Assembly (NCBI RefSeq): GCF_001729745.1
Contig: NZ_CP017186.1
Coordinates: 2,604,001-2,668,000 of the forward strand
Direction: 5' to 3'
DNA: 64,000 nt
Source: Enterobacter hormaechei subsp. hoffmannii
Lineage (GTDB): Bacteria; Pseudomonadota; Gammaproteobacteria; Enterobacterales; Enterobacteriaceae
The translations under genes and the position numbers were made by a program. Below the pieces are notes generated by a model. The model was not told where the DNA came from and searched no databases. It saw only the letters and a list, made by a program, of their open reading frames with translations. Shown here piece by piece: positions 48,848 through 58,354 of the stretch; the stretch's first letter is position 1; the number at the start of each line of letters is the position of its first letter.

Positions 48848-48950
48848 AAAAAGAGACCGAATACGATTCCTGTATTCGGTCCAGGGAAATGGCTCTTGGG
48901 AGAGAGCCGTGCGCTAAAAGTTGGCATTAATGCAGGCTCAATCGCCTTGC
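48848..48950 (-). ncRNA. sdsR: Small RNA SdsR (RyeB)
   Basis: On the minus strand the sequence GCAAGGCGATTGAGCCTGCA starts at 48950 and runs 103 nt through CCAACTTTTAGCGC and GGCTCTCTCC to the terminator stem GACCGAATAC/GTATTCGGTC followed by CTCTTTTT. This is SdsR, the sigma-S-dependent, Hfq-bound sRNA that E. coli carries at the same place between pphA and yebY. Known targets include ompD in Salmonella and mutS in E. coli. A sigma-S type -10 precedes the start. Confidence 0.93.
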
Positions 48951-48953
48951 CCT

Positions 48954-48963
48954 TTAAGAATAG
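48954..48963 (-). promoter_or_regulatory. Sigma-S -10 of sdsR
   Basis: On the minus strand CTATTCTTAA, one base from the sigma-S extended -10 CTATACTTAA, ending 4 bp before the sdsR start point. Confidence 0.75.
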
Positions 48964-49035
48964 ATGACGACGTCAGGTTTTCCAGTCCACAGTAAAAGTG
49001 GTCTGAAAAAAAGCGTCAGAACATCACTAAATGTG

Positions 49036-49076
49036 AAAAACCGCAGAGCTTTTACAAGCACCTGCGGTTTTTTTTT
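49036..49076. terminator. Bidirectional terminator sraC / yebY
   Basis: AAAAACCGCAG and CTGCGGTTTTTTTTT enclose a loop with an inner GCTT/AAGC stem. Nine T follow on the plus strand and five A precede, so both sraC and the yobA-yebZ-yebY transcript can end here. Confidence 0.8.
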
Positions 49077-49092
49077 ACTGGAAACCTGACGG

Positions 49093-49431
49093 CTAGCAGA
49101 GCTTTTTAGCGCGCTCAATAAACGGTGCCAGACTCTTCTTCTGCCCGGGGTTTGCCGGGTCATCCACCTGGATCACGCTGACAGGCTGTCCGTTACTTTT
49201 CCCGCTGGCAACCTGCTGCTCCGCTACGTCATTTAACGGATACTGCACGAGCGTACTGGGATTGATGACATACAGCGCGTTACCGGGACGGCAGGTGAGC
49301 ATGACCTCTTCACGATTAAATGCCCAGTTGTCCTTACCCACTTCAAACCGGCTGACGGTGATGACCTGCGGCGCGGCCAGCGCACTGCTGGCACAGGTGA
49401 GAAGTAAAAGAGAAAGCAGTGTCTTTTTCAT
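49093..49431 (-). CDS. yebY: YebY family secreted protein (DUF2511)
   Basis: 112-residue protein with a signal peptide (hydrophobic [15 protein letters not shown], cleavage after Ala-Ala near residue 20) and two Cys (TCRPG and the C-terminal KKLC) that may form a disulfide. It closes the copper-linked cluster yobA-yebZ-yebY; in E. coli yebY is induced with this group. Function unknown. Confidence 0.9.
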   Translation of the reverse strand: MKKTLLSLLLLTCASSALAAPQVITVSRFEVGKDNWAFNREEVMLTCRPGNALYVINPSTLVQYPLNDVAEQQVASGKSNGQPVSVIQVDDPANPGQKKSLAPFIERAKKLC

Positions 49432-49447
49432 AAGTTATTAAACCTTG

Positions 49448-50317
49448 TCAGAAGGGTTCCCAGGTCGCGAACAGGCTGACGGCCGCCAGTACCAGCGCGC
49501 CCAGCACCACTTCTGCCTGTGTCATCCTGATAAAAATCTGTTGTTCCCGCCCGGCATCAGGGCGAAAGCGTGGCACAAGAAAATACCGATTCGCCAGCGC
49601 AATTGCCACCATCATGATGACCAGCGCACATTTGAACAACAACAGCCGTACATAAGGCGCTTCCCACGGCACGTCTATGCCCACAATAAAGAGCGTATTG
49701 ATTATCCCGGTCAGCAGCACGCCCGCCACGGCATAATGCCCCACGCGGGAGAAGCGCATCATGGTAAAGATAGCGGCTGGCTGCCAGCGGCCTTTCGCCA
49801 GCCGCATACAGAACAGCAGCGGCAGTAAACCGCCCACCCAGGTGGCGGCGCAGAGCAGGTGAAGCGCATGGTTCAGACGATGCAACGCACCCGGCGCGCC
49901 ACCGTTCATCGCGGCATGTCCCACACCCGCCAGCAGCACCAGTTGCCCCATCGCGAGCAGTAATAGACGTGAGCCCTTTTGCGGGGTAAGCCATGCAGCG
50001 CCCGCGGTCACAGCGGCCAGCACCATTTGCCACAGCCAGACGCCACCAAACTGCGTGCCCAGCACGCTGCGCCAGACCGCCGGGCGAATGACATCCCCCC
50101 AGCCGTTACCCATTAACCCACTTTGCAGGCCGAACATCAGCAGAGCAGCCATCAGGCTGATTAAGGCCGCGATATTCTGCTGGCGCTGGAAACGCTGCGT
50201 CATGAGGCGCTGCAACGAAGACGGTGCAAACCAGACACTGTATAGCGCGTTGCCGAAAAGTAGTATCAGCGCAACAAAATGGATAAAGCGAAACGCTACG
50301 TAGCTCAGGGCCAGCAT
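49448..50317 (-). CDS. yebZ: CopD-family membrane protein YebZ
   Basis: 289-residue inner-membrane protein of the CopD copper-resistance family, with about eight hydrophobic helices and conserved helix residues such as [17 protein letters not shown] near residue 13 and [19 protein letters not shown] near 148 (His and Trp). Paired with the periplasmic CopC-like YobA that precedes it by 1 bp; the two are thought to move copper across the inner membrane (family inference). Confidence 0.93.
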   Translation of the reverse strand: MLALSYVAFRFIHFVALILLFGNALYSVWFAPSSLQRLMTQRFQRQQNIAALISLMAALLMFGLQSGLMGNGWGDVIRPAVWRSVLGTQFGGVWLWQMVLAAVTAGAAWLTPQKGSRLLLLAMGQLVLLAGVGHAAMNGGAPGALHRLNHALHLLCAATWVGGLLPLLFCMRLAKGRWQPAAIFTMMRFSRVGHYAVAGVLLTGIINTLFIVGIDVPWEAPYVRLLLFKCALVIMMVAIALANRYFLVPRFRPDAGREQQIFIRMTQAEVVLGALVLAAVSLFATWEPF

Positions 50318-50318
50318 A

Positions 50319-50690
50319 CTATTTCACGCTAAAGTGATAGCTGCCCTTGGTTTTGTGGCCGTCCACGGAGACCACATGCCAGTCCACCGTATAGGTGCCG
50401 GTCGTCAACGGTTTCTCAAGAGGAACAATCAGCTTTGCGTTATCCTTCTCGTCACGCTTCACCGCGCCGGTCTGGATTTTGTGCTGCTGCGCGTCCGTCA
50501 CCACGACGCCGCTGAAGGCAGGTTCAATGCCTTCCGAGAAATTCAGGGTAATGACGTCGGGTGCCGTCGCGACGGTATTTTCCTGCGGGGATTGTTGCTT
50601 AAGGTGCGCATGGGCCAGAGCTGATGGCGCGATTGCCGAAGAGAGCAGAAAAACCAGCGCACACGCGACGCGGGAAGGGGTAAAGTGCAT
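50319..50690 (-). CDS. yobA: CopC-like periplasmic protein YobA
   Basis: About 123 residues: signal peptide ending SALA, then the mature N-terminus HAHLKQQSP, whose first His forms the copper brace in CopC proteins; the second metal segment [15 protein letters not shown] lies near the C-terminus. First gene of yobA-yebZ-yebY. ATG at 50690 chosen; GTG at 50693 and ATG at 50699 are in frame and the ribosome site GGA does not settle it. Confidence 0.92.
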   Translation of the reverse strand: MHFTPSRVACALVFLLSSAIAPSALAHAHLKQQSPQENTVATAPDVITLNFSEGIEPAFSGVVVTDAQQHKIQTGAVKRDEKDNAKLIVPLEKPLTTGTYTVDWHVVSVDGHKTKGSYHFSVK

Positions 50691-50827
50691 CACAATCATT
50701 CCTTTTCGTTATGCCTGAATGCTAAAGAATAACTCTGTATAATTAACGAGTCGAGGAACATCCTTTGCTCCCTTGTCATCGTTGAACAATCGCGGTAACG
50801 TTGCCGCCGCAGAAAAAGGAGAAGGAA

Positions 50828-51058
50828 ATGAACGTTAACCTGGCCGCCCTTCCTCAGGACGAGATGGACAAAGTGAATGTCGATCTCGCCGCCGCGGGGG
50901 TCGCATTCAAAGAGCGTTACAACATGCCCGTCGTGGCTGAAGTGGTAGAGCGTGAACAACCCGCGCATCTGCGCGACTGGTTCCGCGAACGTCTTATTGC
51001 GCATCGCCTCGCCTCCGTTAATCTCTCGCGCCTGCCGTACGAACCTAAAGTTAAATAA
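50828..51058 (+). CDS. holE: DNA polymerase III theta subunit
   Basis: 76-residue theta subunit that stabilises the epsilon proofreading subunit in the polymerase core. Contains [20 protein letters not shown] and [17 protein letters not shown] at 50828 follows GGAGAAGGAA and matches the family length. Divergent from yobA, upstream of yobB. Confidence 0.96.
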   Translation: MNVNLAALPQDEMDKVNVDLAAAGVAFKERYNMPVVAEVVEREQPAHLRDWFRERLIAHRLASVNLSRLPYEPKVK

Positions 51059-51169
51059 GCTTAACGTCCCGTTACACTTCCTTACGCGTTATGTGGCAGG
51101 ATAAGAAAACCCTGATAAATTTAGGTGTAATCTTAAAATCCCAGCGACTTAGTGTATAAGGAAGTCACG

Positions 51170-51808
51170 ATGTCACGATGGACTATTGCCGCAGCTCAGT
51201 ATGCTCCGCGGCACAACTGTGTTGATGAGCACGTAAAACATCACCTGCACTTTATTGCCGAGGCTGCCTCGCATGGGTGCGATTTAGTCGTCTTTCCGGA
51301 GCTTTCGCTTACCGGCCCTGGCGGAACAACCTTACCCCCACCCCCTGACGATTTGCAGCTTGCCCCCCTCCTTCACGCGGCGCAGTCACGTTTCATCACG
51401 GTGATTGCCGGTATTACGCTCCAGCAACAGAAAGGACTCGCGCTTTTCACCCCTAACCTGTCGACCATCCGGCGCTATCCGCAGGGTAACGGTGCGGGTG
51501 TTATTCCTGGCAATAAACGGTTAACCATCATTGATAATCAGGCTGACGCCCCGGAACTGGACCCAGAGGCAACGCTGTTCACCAGCAGCCTGGCGGTGGG
51601 TGAGCAACGCTGGCGGCAATCCATCAGTTCGTTACAACGCTTCGCGCATAAGTACGCCATCGCGGTATTAATGGCGAACGCGCGCAGCGGTAGCGCGTTA
51701 TGGGATGAAAAAGGTCAGCTGATCGTGCGTGCCGATAAGGGAGAGTTGCTGTTAACCGGTTCTTTGGGCCGACAGGGTTGGCAAGGGGATATCATTCCAT
51801 TAGGCTAG
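51170..51808 (+). CDS. yobB: Carbon-nitrogen hydrolase family protein YobB, catalytic Cys not visible
   Basis: 212 residues resembling the nitrilase superfamily but shorter than its usual 260-300. The catalytic Glu (VVFPELSLTGPG) and Lys (IPGNKRLTI) are visible. The segment that should carry the catalytic Cys (typically xCYDxRFPE) is absent: the sequence goes from TLFTSSLAVGEQ straight to WRQSISSLQRFAHKYAIAVL and MANARSG, and the only two Cys are near residues 16 and 38. It may be inactive or have another role. ATG at 51170 with AAGGA 7 bases upstream. Confidence 0.88.
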   Translation: MSRWTIAAAQYAPRHNCVDEHVKHHLHFIAEAASHGCDLVVFPELSLTGPGGTTLPPPPDDLQLAPLLHAAQSRFITVIAGITLQQQKGLALFTPNLSTIRRYPQGNGAGVIPGNKRLTIIDNQADAPELDPEATLFTSSLAVGEQRWRQSISSLQRFAHKYAIAVLMANARSGSALWDEKGQLIVRADKGELLLTGSLGRQGWQGDIIPLG

Positions 51809-51832
51809 GCATTTTAGGATCAGGAGCGATCA

Positions 51833-52495
51833 ATGCTGCGCGTTATCGATACCGAAACCTGCGATTTGCAGGGTGGAATTGTGGAAGTCGCCTCTGTCGA
51901 CGTGGTTGACGGAAAGATAGTCAATCCAATGAGCCACCTGGTGCGCCCGGACCGTCCCATCAGTGCGCAGGCGATGGCAATTCATCGCATTACGGAATCG
52001 ATGGTGGCGGATAAGCCGTGGATTGAAGAGATCATCCCTCTTTACCACGGTAGCCAGTGGTATGTCGCCCATAACGCCAGCTTTGACCGCCGCGTGCTGC
52101 CGGAGATGCCCGGTGAATGGATTTGCACCATGAAGCTGGCGCGCCGTCTGTGGCCGGGGATCAAATACAGCAATATGGCGCTGTATAAGTCGCGCAAACT
52201 AAGCGTGCGGACGCCGGAAGGGCTGCATCATCACCGCGCCCTCTATGACTGCTACATCACCGCAGCGCTTCTGATAGATATCATGAATACTTCCGGCTGG
52301 ACGCCGGACGATATGGCGACCATTACCGGCCGCCCCGCCCTACTGACCACCTTCACGTTCGGTAAATATCGTGGAAAACCGGTATCGGAAGTGGCGGACA
52401 ACGATCCGGGCTATCTGCGCTGGCTGTACAACAACCTCGACAGAATGAGCCCGGAACTGCGCCTGACGCTGAAGCATTATTTAGGCGAAGCCTGA
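51833..52495 (+). CDS. exoX: Exodeoxyribonuclease X
   Basis: 220-residue DnaQ-type 3'-5' exonuclease of mismatch and recombination repair. Exo[11 protein letters not shown] at residue 4, Exo[12 protein letters not shown] near 80, Exo[14 protein letters not shown] near 135. Start ATG with AGGAGC 6 bases before. Its 3' end overlaps the convergent ptrB by 19 bp. Confidence 0.96.
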   Translation: MLRVIDTETCDLQGGIVEVASVDVVDGKIVNPMSHLVRPDRPISAQAMAIHRITESMVADKPWIEEIIPLYHGSQWYVAHNASFDRRVLPEMPGEWICTMKLARRLWPGIKYSNMALYKSRKLSVRTPEGLHHHRALYDCYITAALLIDIMNTSGWTPDDMATITGRPALLTTFTFGKYRGKPVSEVADNDPGYLRWLYNNLDRMSPELRLTLKHYLGEA

Positions 52496-54552
52496 GTTCC
52501 CGCGCGGCCTGGCAGCGTATCCTGCGCCAGGCCAATCAAAAAGGCGTACTCCAGCGCCACCCCTTCATAGGATTTAAATCGCCCTGATTTCCCTCCGTGC
52601 CCCGAGTCCATATCGGTACACAGCAGCAGCAGATTATCGTCAGTTTTTAGCTCACGCAGCTTCGCCACCCATTTCGCGGGCTCCCAGTACTGCACCTGGG
52701 AATCGTGCAGGCCGGTGGTCACCAGCATATGCGGATAGGCTTTCGCCTCGACGTTATCGTACGGGCTGTACTCTTTCATGTAGCGGTAATAGGTTTCATC
52801 CTGCGGGTTCCCCCACTCCTCAAACTCCCCGGTGGTCAGCGGAATGGTTTCGTCCAGCATGGTCGTCACCACGTCCACAAACGGCACCTGAGCGATAACG
52901 CCTTTAAACAGTTCAGGCCGCTGGTTTACCACGGCTCCCATTAACATGCCTCCGGCGCTGCCCCCCATGCCAAAGCAGAGTTGCGGATCGCCATAACCCT
53001 GCGCGATCAGCGCATCGCAGACATCAAGGTAGTCATTGAAGGTATTTTTCTTTTTGAGAAATTTTCCGTCTTCATACCAGTGCTGACCCAGCTCGCCGCC
53101 GCCGCGAATATGGGCAATCGCATAAACAAAACCGCGGTCGAGCAGGCTCAGCCTGCTGCTGCTGAAATCGGCGTCCATGCTGGATCCGTAGGAGCCGTAA
53201 CCGTAGACGAGGATGGGGTTTTTACCTTTGTTGAAGTGATCCTTGTGGTAGACGAGAGACACGGGGACTTCAACGCCGTCGCGCGCGGTCACCCACAGGT
53301 GTTCACTGCGATAATTTTCCGACTCAAATCCCCGGACCTCCGCCTGTTTAATCACCTGACGCTGCCCGGTGTCCATATCCAGCTCAAACAACGTGTCCGG
53401 GGTAGTCATTGACGAATAGCCGTACCGCAGGCGGGACGATTCCGGTTCCGGGTTAAAGCCGATCCACGTCACGTAAGCCGGGTCATCGAACGCAATGCCC
53501 ACCACTTCGCGGGTTTTGCGGTTGATTTGGCGGATACTGGTCAGTCCGCGCTGACGCTCTTCCACCACCAGCCAGTCGGTAAACAGGGTGAACCCCTCCA
53601 GCATCACCTGATCGCGCGCAGGAATTAACACTTCCCACTTCCGTTCATCGCGCACTTTGGTTTTATAAAGGCCAAAGTTTTTGCCCTCGCGGTTCGAACG
53701 CAGGTAAAAGCTGTGCTGGAAGTGATCCAGACTGTACTCATGATCTTTACGGCGCGGCAGGAAGCATAACGGCTGGGCATCCGGCAGTTCGGCATCCAGC
53801 AGCAGCACCTCAGAGGTGGTGGCGCTGGCAAGGAAGATAATCACGTAGTGGCGAGACGAGGTTTTATGCAGGCTGACGTAGAACGTCTCGTCTTTTTCTT
53901 CATACACAAGCTCATCGTCGGCGGAATCGGTCCCCACCGTATGACGCCAGACCTGATAAGGCAGCAGCGTTGAGGCATGCTTTTTAACGTAGTAAACCGT
54001 TTCTGAATCGTTACCCCAGACGAAATCGGGGGAGACATTATCCAGCATTTCGGGATACCAGTTTCCCGTTTCAAGATTGCGGAAACGCAAACCGTACTGG
54101 CGGCGGGAGAGGTAATCCTCAGCCAGCGCCATAATGGCGTTATCGGGGGAAATGGACATGCCGCCCAGCGTATAAAACTCACTGTGGGCAGCACGTTTGT
54201 TAGCATCCAGCAGGATCTCCCATTCGTCCCACTCGGCGCTCAGCACAGACTGGCGCTGGTAGATGGGATATTCGTTTCCCGGCTCATAAATATGGCGATA
54301 GCGATAACCGTTTTTGCACCACGGGGCAGAGACATCACGCTGGGGGATACGCTGCACCATTTCGTTCAGGAGCTGATCCTGAAGCGCCTGCTGGCTGGCC
54401 ATGACCTGGCGGCCATAGTCGTTTTCCTCGTGCAGATAGTCGAGCACCTCTGGCCCGGAACGAGAATCGTCCCGCAGCCAGTAGTAGTTATCGATACGCG
54501 TATCGCCATGCGTGGTGATCGCATAAGGAGTACGTCGGGCTTTTGGAGGCAT
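52477..54552 (-). CDS. ptrB: Oligopeptidase B
   Basis: 691-residue cytoplasmic S9A serine peptidase that cuts short peptides after basic residues. N-terminal beta-propeller about 70-400; C-terminal alpha/beta hydrolase with catalytic Ser in [10 protein letters not shown] near 530, Asp in [11 protein letters not shown] near 615 and His in [10 protein letters not shown] near 650. E. coli PtrB has 686 residues. Convergent with exoX. Confidence 0.96.
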   Translation of the reverse strand: MPPKARRTPYAITTHGDTRIDNYYWLRDDSRSGPEVLDYLHEENDYGRQVMASQQALQDQLLNEMVQRIPQRDVSAPWCKNGYRYRHIYEPGNEYPIYQRQSVLSAEWDEWEILLDANKRAAHSEFYTLGGMSISPDNAIMALAEDYLSRRQYGLRFRNLETGNWYPEMLDNVSPDFVWGNDSETVYYVKKHASTLLPYQVWRHTVGTDSADDELVYEEKDETFYVSLHKTSSRHYVIIFLASATTSEVLLLDAELPDAQPLCFLPRRKDHEYSLDHFQHSFYLRSNREGKNFGLYKTKVRDERKWEVLIPARDQVMLEGFTLFTDWLVVEERQRGLTSIRQINRKTREVVGIAFDDPAYVTWIGFNPEPESSRLRYGYSSMTTPDTLFELDMDTGQRQVIKQAEVRGFESENYRSEHLWVTARDGVEVPVSLVYHKDHFNKGKNPILVYGYGSYGSSMDADFSSSRLSLLDRGFVYAIAHIRGGGELGQHWYEDGKFLKKKNTFNDYLDVCDALIAQGYGDPQLCFGMGGSAGGMLMGAVVNQRPELFKGVIAQVPFVDVVTTMLDETIPLTTGEFEEWGNPQDETYYRYMKEYSPYDNVEAKAYPHMLVTTGLHDSQVQYWEPAKWVAKLRELKTDDNLLLLCTDMDSGHGGKSGRFKSYEGVALEYAFLIGLAQDTLPGRAGTQASPK

Positions 54553-54627
54553 GGCATTCTTACTTTTTCGTTTTACATCCTATAAGGTTGGCAAAACACG
54601 CGTATGATGCAAGCGAAACATGGCCTT

Positions 54628-55278
54628 CTAGCCCGCGAGGGTCTGCTTCTGCTGCTGAATATCCTGCTCAATTCCCTCACGAACGTCCTGTGGGATCTTC
54701 AGCGCATCACCCAGGGCGTTCAGGTAGCTGCGCTCCATAAAGTGATCGATATCGATGGCAGCACAGCTCAGAAAATAGAGTTCCAGCGCCTCTTCTTCGT
54801 TTTTCACACTTTGCGCCAGCCGCTGCGGATCGAGCGGCTGTTCGATGGCCTGCGCCACCAGCGCCCTGCCCTGCTCCTCAACGCCCGCTTCCCGCATCTG
54901 CTGTTCAATCGCGGCACGTTCACTGGCATCAATATGTCCGTCGCTCTTGGCTGCAAAGACCAGGGCGAGGATCAGGCGCTCGGTACGTAAATCTAACGGC
55001 GAAACCTGCTTCCCGTACTGCGGTTCATCCTGATGCGCGTTGCGCACCTTGTCTTTGTATTTGTTCCATAAGACGGAGCCTGCAATAGCCCCTCCGCCCG
55101 CCAGCAGCGCGCCGGTACCGTATTTGGTAAGCAGTTTCCGCGATGATTTATTGGCAACCAGCAAACCGGCCAGCCCGCCGAGCGCACCCGGCACAAGCAG
55201 CTTGCTCAGACCCTGCTCGCCGGACGACGAGCCTTTTTGTCCCAACAGGGATTGCAGTTGATTCATCCAGCCTGACAT
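54628..55278 (-). CDS. yebE: YebE family inner-membrane protein (DUF533)
   Basis: 216-residue DUF533 protein with one hydrophobic segment (about 68-86, [20 protein letters not shown]) and a C-terminal TerB-like helical domain ([38 protein letters not shown]). A Cpx-induced gene in E. coli, function unknown. ATG at 55278 fits the family; the open frame extends 11 codons further. Divergent from purT; E. coli has yebF and yebG in this gap, which are absent here. Confidence 0.9.
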   Translation of the reverse strand: MSGWMNQLQSLLGQKGSSSGEQGLSKLLVPGALGGLAGLLVANKSSRKLLTKYGTGALLAGGGAIAGSVLWNKYKDKVRNAHQDEPQYGKQVSPLDLRTERLILALVFAAKSDGHIDASERAAIEQQMREAGVEEQGRALVAQAIEQPLDPQRLAQSVKNEEEALELYFLSCAAIDIDHFMERSYLNALGDALKIPQDVREGIEQDIQQQKQTLAG

Positions 55279-55393
55279 ATTTTTCCTCACGTAACAGTGC
55301 GTAACCTTCACAGCCTAAGCGAGCGGGTGTCAGGAAATGTCTGTCAGTGCTAAAGAAGCGCAAATTTCTCCCCTGTCCGGGTTATCCCTATAC

Positions 55394-55423
55394 AAGACAT
55401 ACGCAAACGTTTTCGTTTATACT
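55394..55423 (+). promoter_or_regulatory. purT promoter with PurR operator
   Basis: -35 AAGACA at 55394-55399, 18-bp spacer, -10 TATACT at 55418-55423. The spacer contains ACGCAAACGTTTTCGT (55401-55416), a near-perfect PurR box, so repressor and polymerase compete for the site. Confidence 0.85.
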
Positions 55424-55450
55424 GCCCGCATCTTTTTCAGGGGGATTTTT

Positions 55451-56629
55451 ATGACTCGTTTAGGAACTGCGCTGCGTCCTGCCGCGACGCGCGTCATGCT
55501 GTTGGGATCGGGTGAACTGGGTAAAGAAGTGGCCATTGAATGCCAGCGTTTGGGTGTGGAAGTGATTGCGGTGGACCGTTATGCGAATGCGCCCGCCATG
55601 CACGTCGCGCATCGCTCGCACGTCATCGATATGCTTGACGGTAATGCCCTGCGGGCGTTAATTGCCGACGAAAAACCGGATTTCGTGGTACCTGAAATTG
55701 AGGCCATTGCCACTGAGATGTTGGTTGCCCTTGAACAGGAAGGCCAGCGCGTGGTGCCCTGTGCCACAGCGGCAAAACTGACCATGAACCGGGAAGGCAT
55801 TCGTCGCCTGGCGGCAGAAGAATTACAGCTCCCGACCTCCAGCTACCGTTTTGCCGGGGATAAAGCTGCGTTTCTCCAGGCCGTAGAGGAGATTGGCTAC
55901 CCGTGCATCATTAAGCCGGTAATGAGCTCCTCTGGCAAAGGGCAGAGCTTTATCCGCGACAGCAGCACGCTGGACAAGGCCTGGGACTATGCCCAGCAGG
56001 GCGGCCGTGCCGGTGCCGGGCGCGTCATCGTAGAAGGTGTAGTGAAGTTTGATTTTGAAATTACCCTGCTCACCGTCAGCGCCGTGGACGGTGTTTATTT
56101 CTGCGACCCGATTGGTCATCGCCAGGAAGACGGCGATTATCGCGAATCCTGGCAGCCGCAGCGAATGAGCGCGCTGGCGCTGGCACGCGCGCAGGAGATC
56201 GCCCGCAAAACGGTGCTGGCGCTGGGCGGCTACGGCCTGTTCGGCGTGGAATTGTTTGTTTGCGGCGACGAGGTGATCTTCAGCGAAGTCTCCCCTCGCC
56301 CGCACGATACCGGGATGGTCACGCTGATTTCGCAGGATCTCTCTGAGTTCGCGCTGCACGTACGTGCTTTCCTCGGCCTGCCGGTTGGCGGCATCCGTCA
56401 GTACGGCCCGGCAGCCTCGGCGGTGATCCTGCCGCAACTGACCAGCCAGAATGTCACCTTTGATAACGTCGAAGGTGCGGTAGGCGCAGGCTTGCAGGTT
56501 CGGCTGTTCGGCAAACCGGAGATCGACGGAAGCCGTCGTCTGGGCGTGGCATTAGCGACCGGGGAAAACGTGGACGAAGCCGTCGCGAGAGCGAAAAAAG
56601 CGGCCACTGCGGTGAAAGTGACAGGGTAA
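55451..56629 (+). CDS. purT: Formate-dependent phosphoribosylglycinamide formyltransferase PurT
   Basis: 392-residue ATP-grasp enzyme that formylates GAR with formate and ATP, the folate-free third step of purine synthesis. N-terminal Rossmann-like part [19 protein letters not shown] near residue 18, ATP-grasp core [12 protein letters not shown] near 155 and [13 protein letters not shown] near 280. ATG at 55451 equals the E. coli start; a PurR box precedes it. It is the last backbone gene before the T6SS cluster. Confidence 0.97.
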   Translation: MTRLGTALRPAATRVMLLGSGELGKEVAIECQRLGVEVIAVDRYANAPAMHVAHRSHVIDMLDGNALRALIADEKPDFVVPEIEAIATEMLVALEQEGQRVVPCATAAKLTMNREGIRRLAAEELQLPTSSYRFAGDKAAFLQAVEEIGYPCIIKPVMSSSGKGQSFIRDSSTLDKAWDYAQQGGRAGAGRVIVEGVVKFDFEITLLTVSAVDGVYFCDPIGHRQEDGDYRESWQPQRMSALALARAQEIARKTVLALGGYGLFGVELFVCGDEVIFSEVSPRPHDTGMVTLISQDLSEFALHVRAFLGLPVGGIRQYGPAASAVILPQLTSQNVTFDNVEGAVGAGLQVRLFGKPEIDGSRRLGVALATGENVDEAVARAKKAATAVKVTG

Positions 56630-56638
56630 ATAACTAAA

Positions 56639-56663
56639 GGCTGGTCAAGTAAGCGACCAGCCA
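56639..56663. terminator. Hairpin after purT
   Basis: GGCTGGTC/GACCAGCC stem with a 9-base loop between converging purT and the T6SS operon; no U run is present on the plus strand, so its efficiency is uncertain. Confidence 0.5.
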
Positions 56664-56690
56664 CATAGCATGATTAACGTTGTTTCGTTT

Positions 56691-58085
56691 CTATCGCTTC
56701 CATTCGTATTCCATGTCCTCGTAGGCTTCATTCGTTTTCGAGATGAAAACAAAACTACCGAGGCCTATAAAAATAACGAAGGGAATGATTATGCTCGCAA
56801 TCAGTTCCCAGATTGCTGGCGGATCGTTTTGCGCCAGGAAACTGATACGATAGGCAATGAGGGATAACACGCAGAATAAAGCCGCCATCCCCGCAGGATA
56901 AAGGGGATTACTCCAGTTACACCAGGTAAGTTTTTTTGGGATAGCTGTCTTCATGGAGGAAAGCGCAGTAATACAAAATTTGTTTTTGTCTGAATAAGCT
57001 ACCAGTTGCTCCCCCTGGGCATATTTTACCGCATCCGCCGCAAATGCCAGAGCCAGCCACCGATACCCGGCACTCTTTGCGCCCAGAGAGGCATCGATAT
57101 CCAGCCGTTCCACCGTGAGCGCTTTTTTGTCCAGTGCCTGCATTAATGGATATTTTTCAATACGGGACAGCCCGGTATACCAGAGATTTTTCGGCGTAAG
57201 TACCGAACCCGTCTCAAGGAAGACCGCCATTTTGTCCTCTACATCGGTCACATCAGACATAGGCTGATATAAATATACCGGTTTTTCGCCCTCCTCCCGG
57301 ACATAATGACTGGTCAACAGGAATGCACATGCATTTTCCATGCTCTTTGATTCGCCGCTTTCTTCATGTAAATGAACGATAACAATCAGCCGGTTTTCAA
57401 CTCTGTAATCAGATAAGTTCATCCATTGGCTAACGATCGCGTAGTCAGGGCATTCTGTGCTGTACTCAATTTTACACGTGCTGGCCGTTTCAATACCCAA
57501 CCGCTCCAGAGTGCGTCTCAGTTCATCAATGCAGGATCCACTCCCTCCGCGAACCCAGACAACGGTTTCAAAAATACGGTAGTTATAGCCCTTCAATTTT
57601 TCTGCCATCGGGTCCAGTAAGCGGTAAAACATCTGTTCATTCCTGGTCTGGTCGAAGCGATCTTCCAGCTGAATGTTAACCGGCGTTTTCGGTGCCAGCG
57701 GAAATTCGCCTTCCAGTTTCAACATATTCAGCGCGGGTTGCTCCAGGGGGGTTATTGAAGACCATGCTGCGATAGCCATATTTTTCCGCGCATACGCCTT
57801 TAAATTAATCTCCTGCTCTTTTGCTATGAATTTTCGGGTTTCAGCATAATGAATGTTGGCGTCATGAAATATGAAACTTGTAAAAACTAATAACGACACA
57901 ACACAGATGGGCAGAATAACTGAAGGCACAAAAAAGAGAGCCGTAACGTGTTCCTGTTCAGGCCAGGTTAGAGCCCGGATCGCGAGGCCCATTGCGACGG
58001 CTATCACATAGAGGAAAACAATCATGACGACTGGCACAGTGGAAACCGAGTCTGGCTGTTTTTTGTATAACCACCACGCGCGCAT
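56691..58085 (-). CDS. Membrane protein of T6SS cargo operon, possible Tla3-like adaptor
   Basis: 464 residues; I do not recognise it with certainty. Two hydrophobic helices near the N-terminus (about 17-38 and 48-70), a long soluble middle (about 75-390), and two more at the C-terminus (about 400-420 and 430-453). Its position, last in vgrG-tle3-tli3-PAAR, recalls Pseudomonas and Escherichia Tle3 loci that contain a DUF2875 adaptor (Tla3), but I cannot confirm domain identity by eye. An immunity or inner-membrane role is the main alternative. Its ATG overlaps the PAAR stop by one base (TAATG), implying coupled translation. Confidence 0.6.
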   Translation of the reverse strand: MRAWWLYKKQPDSVSTVPVVMIVFLYVIAVAMGLAIRALTWPEQEHVTALFFVPSVILPICVVSLLVFTSFIFHDANIHYAETRKFIAKEQEINLKAYARKNMAIAAWSSITPLEQPALNMLKLEGEFPLAPKTPVNIQLEDRFDQTRNEQMFYRLLDPMAEKLKGYNYRIFETVVWVRGGSGSCIDELRRTLERLGIETASTCKIEYSTECPDYAIVSQWMNLSDYRVENRLIVIVHLHEESGESKSMENACAFLLTSHYVREEGEKPVYLYQPMSDVTDVEDKMAVFLETGSVLTPKNLWYTGLSRIEKYPLMQALDKKALTVERLDIDASLGAKSAGYRWLALAFAADAVKYAQGEQLVAYSDKNKFCITALSSMKTAIPKKLTWCNWSNPLYPAGMAALFCVLSLIAYRISFLAQNDPPAIWELIASIIIPFVIFIGLGSFVFISKTNEAYEDMEYEWKR

Positions 58086-58342
58086 TACGAAGCTCCCGCC
58101 ACAGGTAAGGTACTTTTGATTTCACATCCACACGCCGCGCGACAGCCATCTACCACAACCCCACGGCCATGCATGGTCCAGGTTGGGTGACATTCAGTGA
58201 TTGGGAACGTCCCTTTATGGAGCGGACACTGCGCAAGATCATCTTTCAAGGCCACGGGCTGACCCATAAAGTCTGCCCCAGAGGCCTTAGTGACTTTTCC
58301 TCCGCTTATCAGCGGATCGTTTAACCTAATGACGCCTTTCAT
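58085..58342 (-). CDS. PAAR-domain T6SS spike tip protein
   Basis: 85-residue stand-alone PAAR protein that caps the VgrG trimer and sharpens the spike. The family pattern is visible: RLNDPLISGGKVTKASG, a Cys/His-rich middle (QCPLHKG, ECHPTW) and GRGVVVDGCRAACGCEI. His and Cys residues would hold the zinc at the tip. No toxin domain is fused. It is 12 bp after the second immunity-like gene. Confidence 0.92.
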   Translation of the reverse strand: MKGVIRLNDPLISGGKVTKASGADFMGQPVALKDDLAQCPLHKGTFPITECHPTWTMHGRGVVVDGCRAACGCEIKSTLPVAGAS

Positions 58343-58354
58343 CGCTTTATCTCC

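Larger units (their letters stand above)
48830..49076 (+). ncRNA. sraC: SraC (RyeA) antisense RNA, ends approximate
   Basis: E. coli transcribes a roughly 250-nt RNA, SraC, across the opposite strand of sdsR. Here the plus strand ends in a strong terminator at 49036-49076, which fixes the 3' end about 125 bp past sdsR. The 5' end is estimated from the E. coli length only. Confidence 0.45.

Noticed and set aside
48741..48967. Short plus-strand frame across the sdsR locus (48770-48967)
   Set aside because: It lies on the strand opposite sdsR and carries no ribosome site; the conservation here is explained by the sRNA pair.
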